Below, piece after piece: positions 6,347 to 6,596 of a stretch of 6,596 nt of DNA (position 1 is the stretch's first letter; each line of letters begins with the position of its first letter). Below the pieces are notes generated by a model, which made no database searches, was not told where the DNA came from, and worked only from the letters and a program-made list of their open reading frames with translations. The stretch is taken from the NCBI GenBank assembly GCA_937901895.1, contig CALGTD010000005.1:1-6596 (forward strand). Reading direction: 5' to 3'. A program made the position numbers and the translations under genes. The DNA is from an uncultured Spartobacteria bacterium (lineage in GTDB: Bacteria; Verrucomicrobiota; Verrucomicrobiia; Chthoniobacterales; JAATET01).

Positions 6347-6596
6347 ATGTCGTCGCACCGTTTCGTCATCCTCGGCGCCGGCCCCACCGGCCTCGGCGCC
6401 GCCTACCGTCTCAAGGAACTCGGCGTATCCGATTTCCTGATTCTCGAGCAGTCCGACCACCCAGGCGGTCTCGCCGCGAGTTTCACCGACGAAAAGGGCT
6501 TTACCTGGGACATCGGCGGACACGTCCAATTTTCCCACTACCGTTACTTCGACGAGCTCATGCAGCGCGCCCTCGGCGCCGACGGCTGGCTCACCC
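6347..6596 (+). CDS. FAD-dependent oxidoreductase, amine-oxidase/UDP-galactopyranose-mutase-like, 3'-truncated
   Basis: The first 83 codons of a flavoprotein are present and the gene runs off the right edge. The N-terminus is a Rossmann dinucleotide-binding fold: FVILGAGPTGLGAAYRL, with the GxGxxG glycines at residues 10, 12 and 15; then the acidic residue at the end of the second strand (E34 in LILEQ), which contacts the FAD ribose; then PGGLAAS (39-45); then GFTWDIGGHVQFSHYRYF. The GGL...S and D-I-GGH signatures are typical of protoporphyrinogen-oxidase-like and UDP-galactopyranose-mutase-like proteins. Related flavoproteins often sit in polysaccharide clusters beside DPM1-like transferases (from memory). 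Here only 4 bp separate it from that upstream stop, so the two are probably co-transcribed. A mutase role making a furanose sugar donor is possible, but the substrate-binding part is outside the window. ATG 6347 fits the usual distance of about nine residues to the glycine motif. Confidence 0.88.
   Translation, partial: MSSHRFVILGAGPTGLGAAYRLKELGVSDFLILEQSDHPGGLAASFTDEKGFTWDIGGHVQFSHYRYFDELMQRALGADGWLT

Noticed and set aside
5545..6387. A 280-codon open frame on the minus strand opposite the DPM1-like gene
   Set aside because: Its product is a low-complexity Ala/Gly/Asp/Glu/Val-rich protein with no motifs. It is what strong C-ending codon use on the + strand produces in antisense, and the + strand frame has clear GT2 motifs.

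Overview
The window is a stretch of a surface-polysaccharide biosynthesis locus. All recognisable genes are on the + strand. It holds four protein genes: two large multi-domain glycosyltransferases, one compact glycosyltransferase, and the start of an FAD-dependent oxidoreductase. Both edges cut through genes. I see no tRNA, rRNA, insertion sequence, phage gene or CRISPR array.

Layout. Positions 1-2275 encode the C-terminal 757 residues of a GT2-GT4 fusion. Its reading frame is open through the left edge, so the GTG at 122 is an internal valine codon and not a start. A 134-bp gap follows. Positions 2410-5526 encode a 1038-residue protein with the order accessory module, GT2, degenerate GT2, second accessory module, GT2. 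After 33 bp, positions 5560-6342 encode a 260-residue DPM1-like GT2. Four bases later, at 6347, an FAD-dependent oxidoreductase of the amine-oxidase/UDP-galactopyranose-mutase type begins and runs off the right edge.

How the genes may work together (inference). The two large enzymes look like cytosolic polymerising or repeat-unit-assembling transferases of an O-antigen, capsule or exopolysaccharide pathway. Together they carry four intact-looking catalytic GT domains plus one decayed one. The compact GT2 and the oxidoreductase are tightly spaced, as in an operon, and probably form a separate module acting on a lipid-linked or nucleotide-linked sugar. The sugars transferred cannot be read from sequence.

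Organism. The DNA is GC-rich and bacterial. The last two genes have very high GC at third codon positions (about 88% in a 100-codon hand count). The two large transferases are clearly lower, down to about 45-50% in places. None of the three visible starts has a clear Shine-Dalgarno sequence. The coding style of the right-hand genes reminds me of Verrucomicrobia (Opitutaceae-like), but this is a guess. The compositional step suggests the two large genes are accessory DNA lying next to genes with more host-like codon use.

The most interesting features are inside the 1038-residue protein: a duplicated non-catalytic module with nearly identical motif spacing, a GT2 domain that has lost its nucleotide-binding half, and a short block of different codon use across its last catalytic domain. 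I found no evidence for a wholly new type of system.
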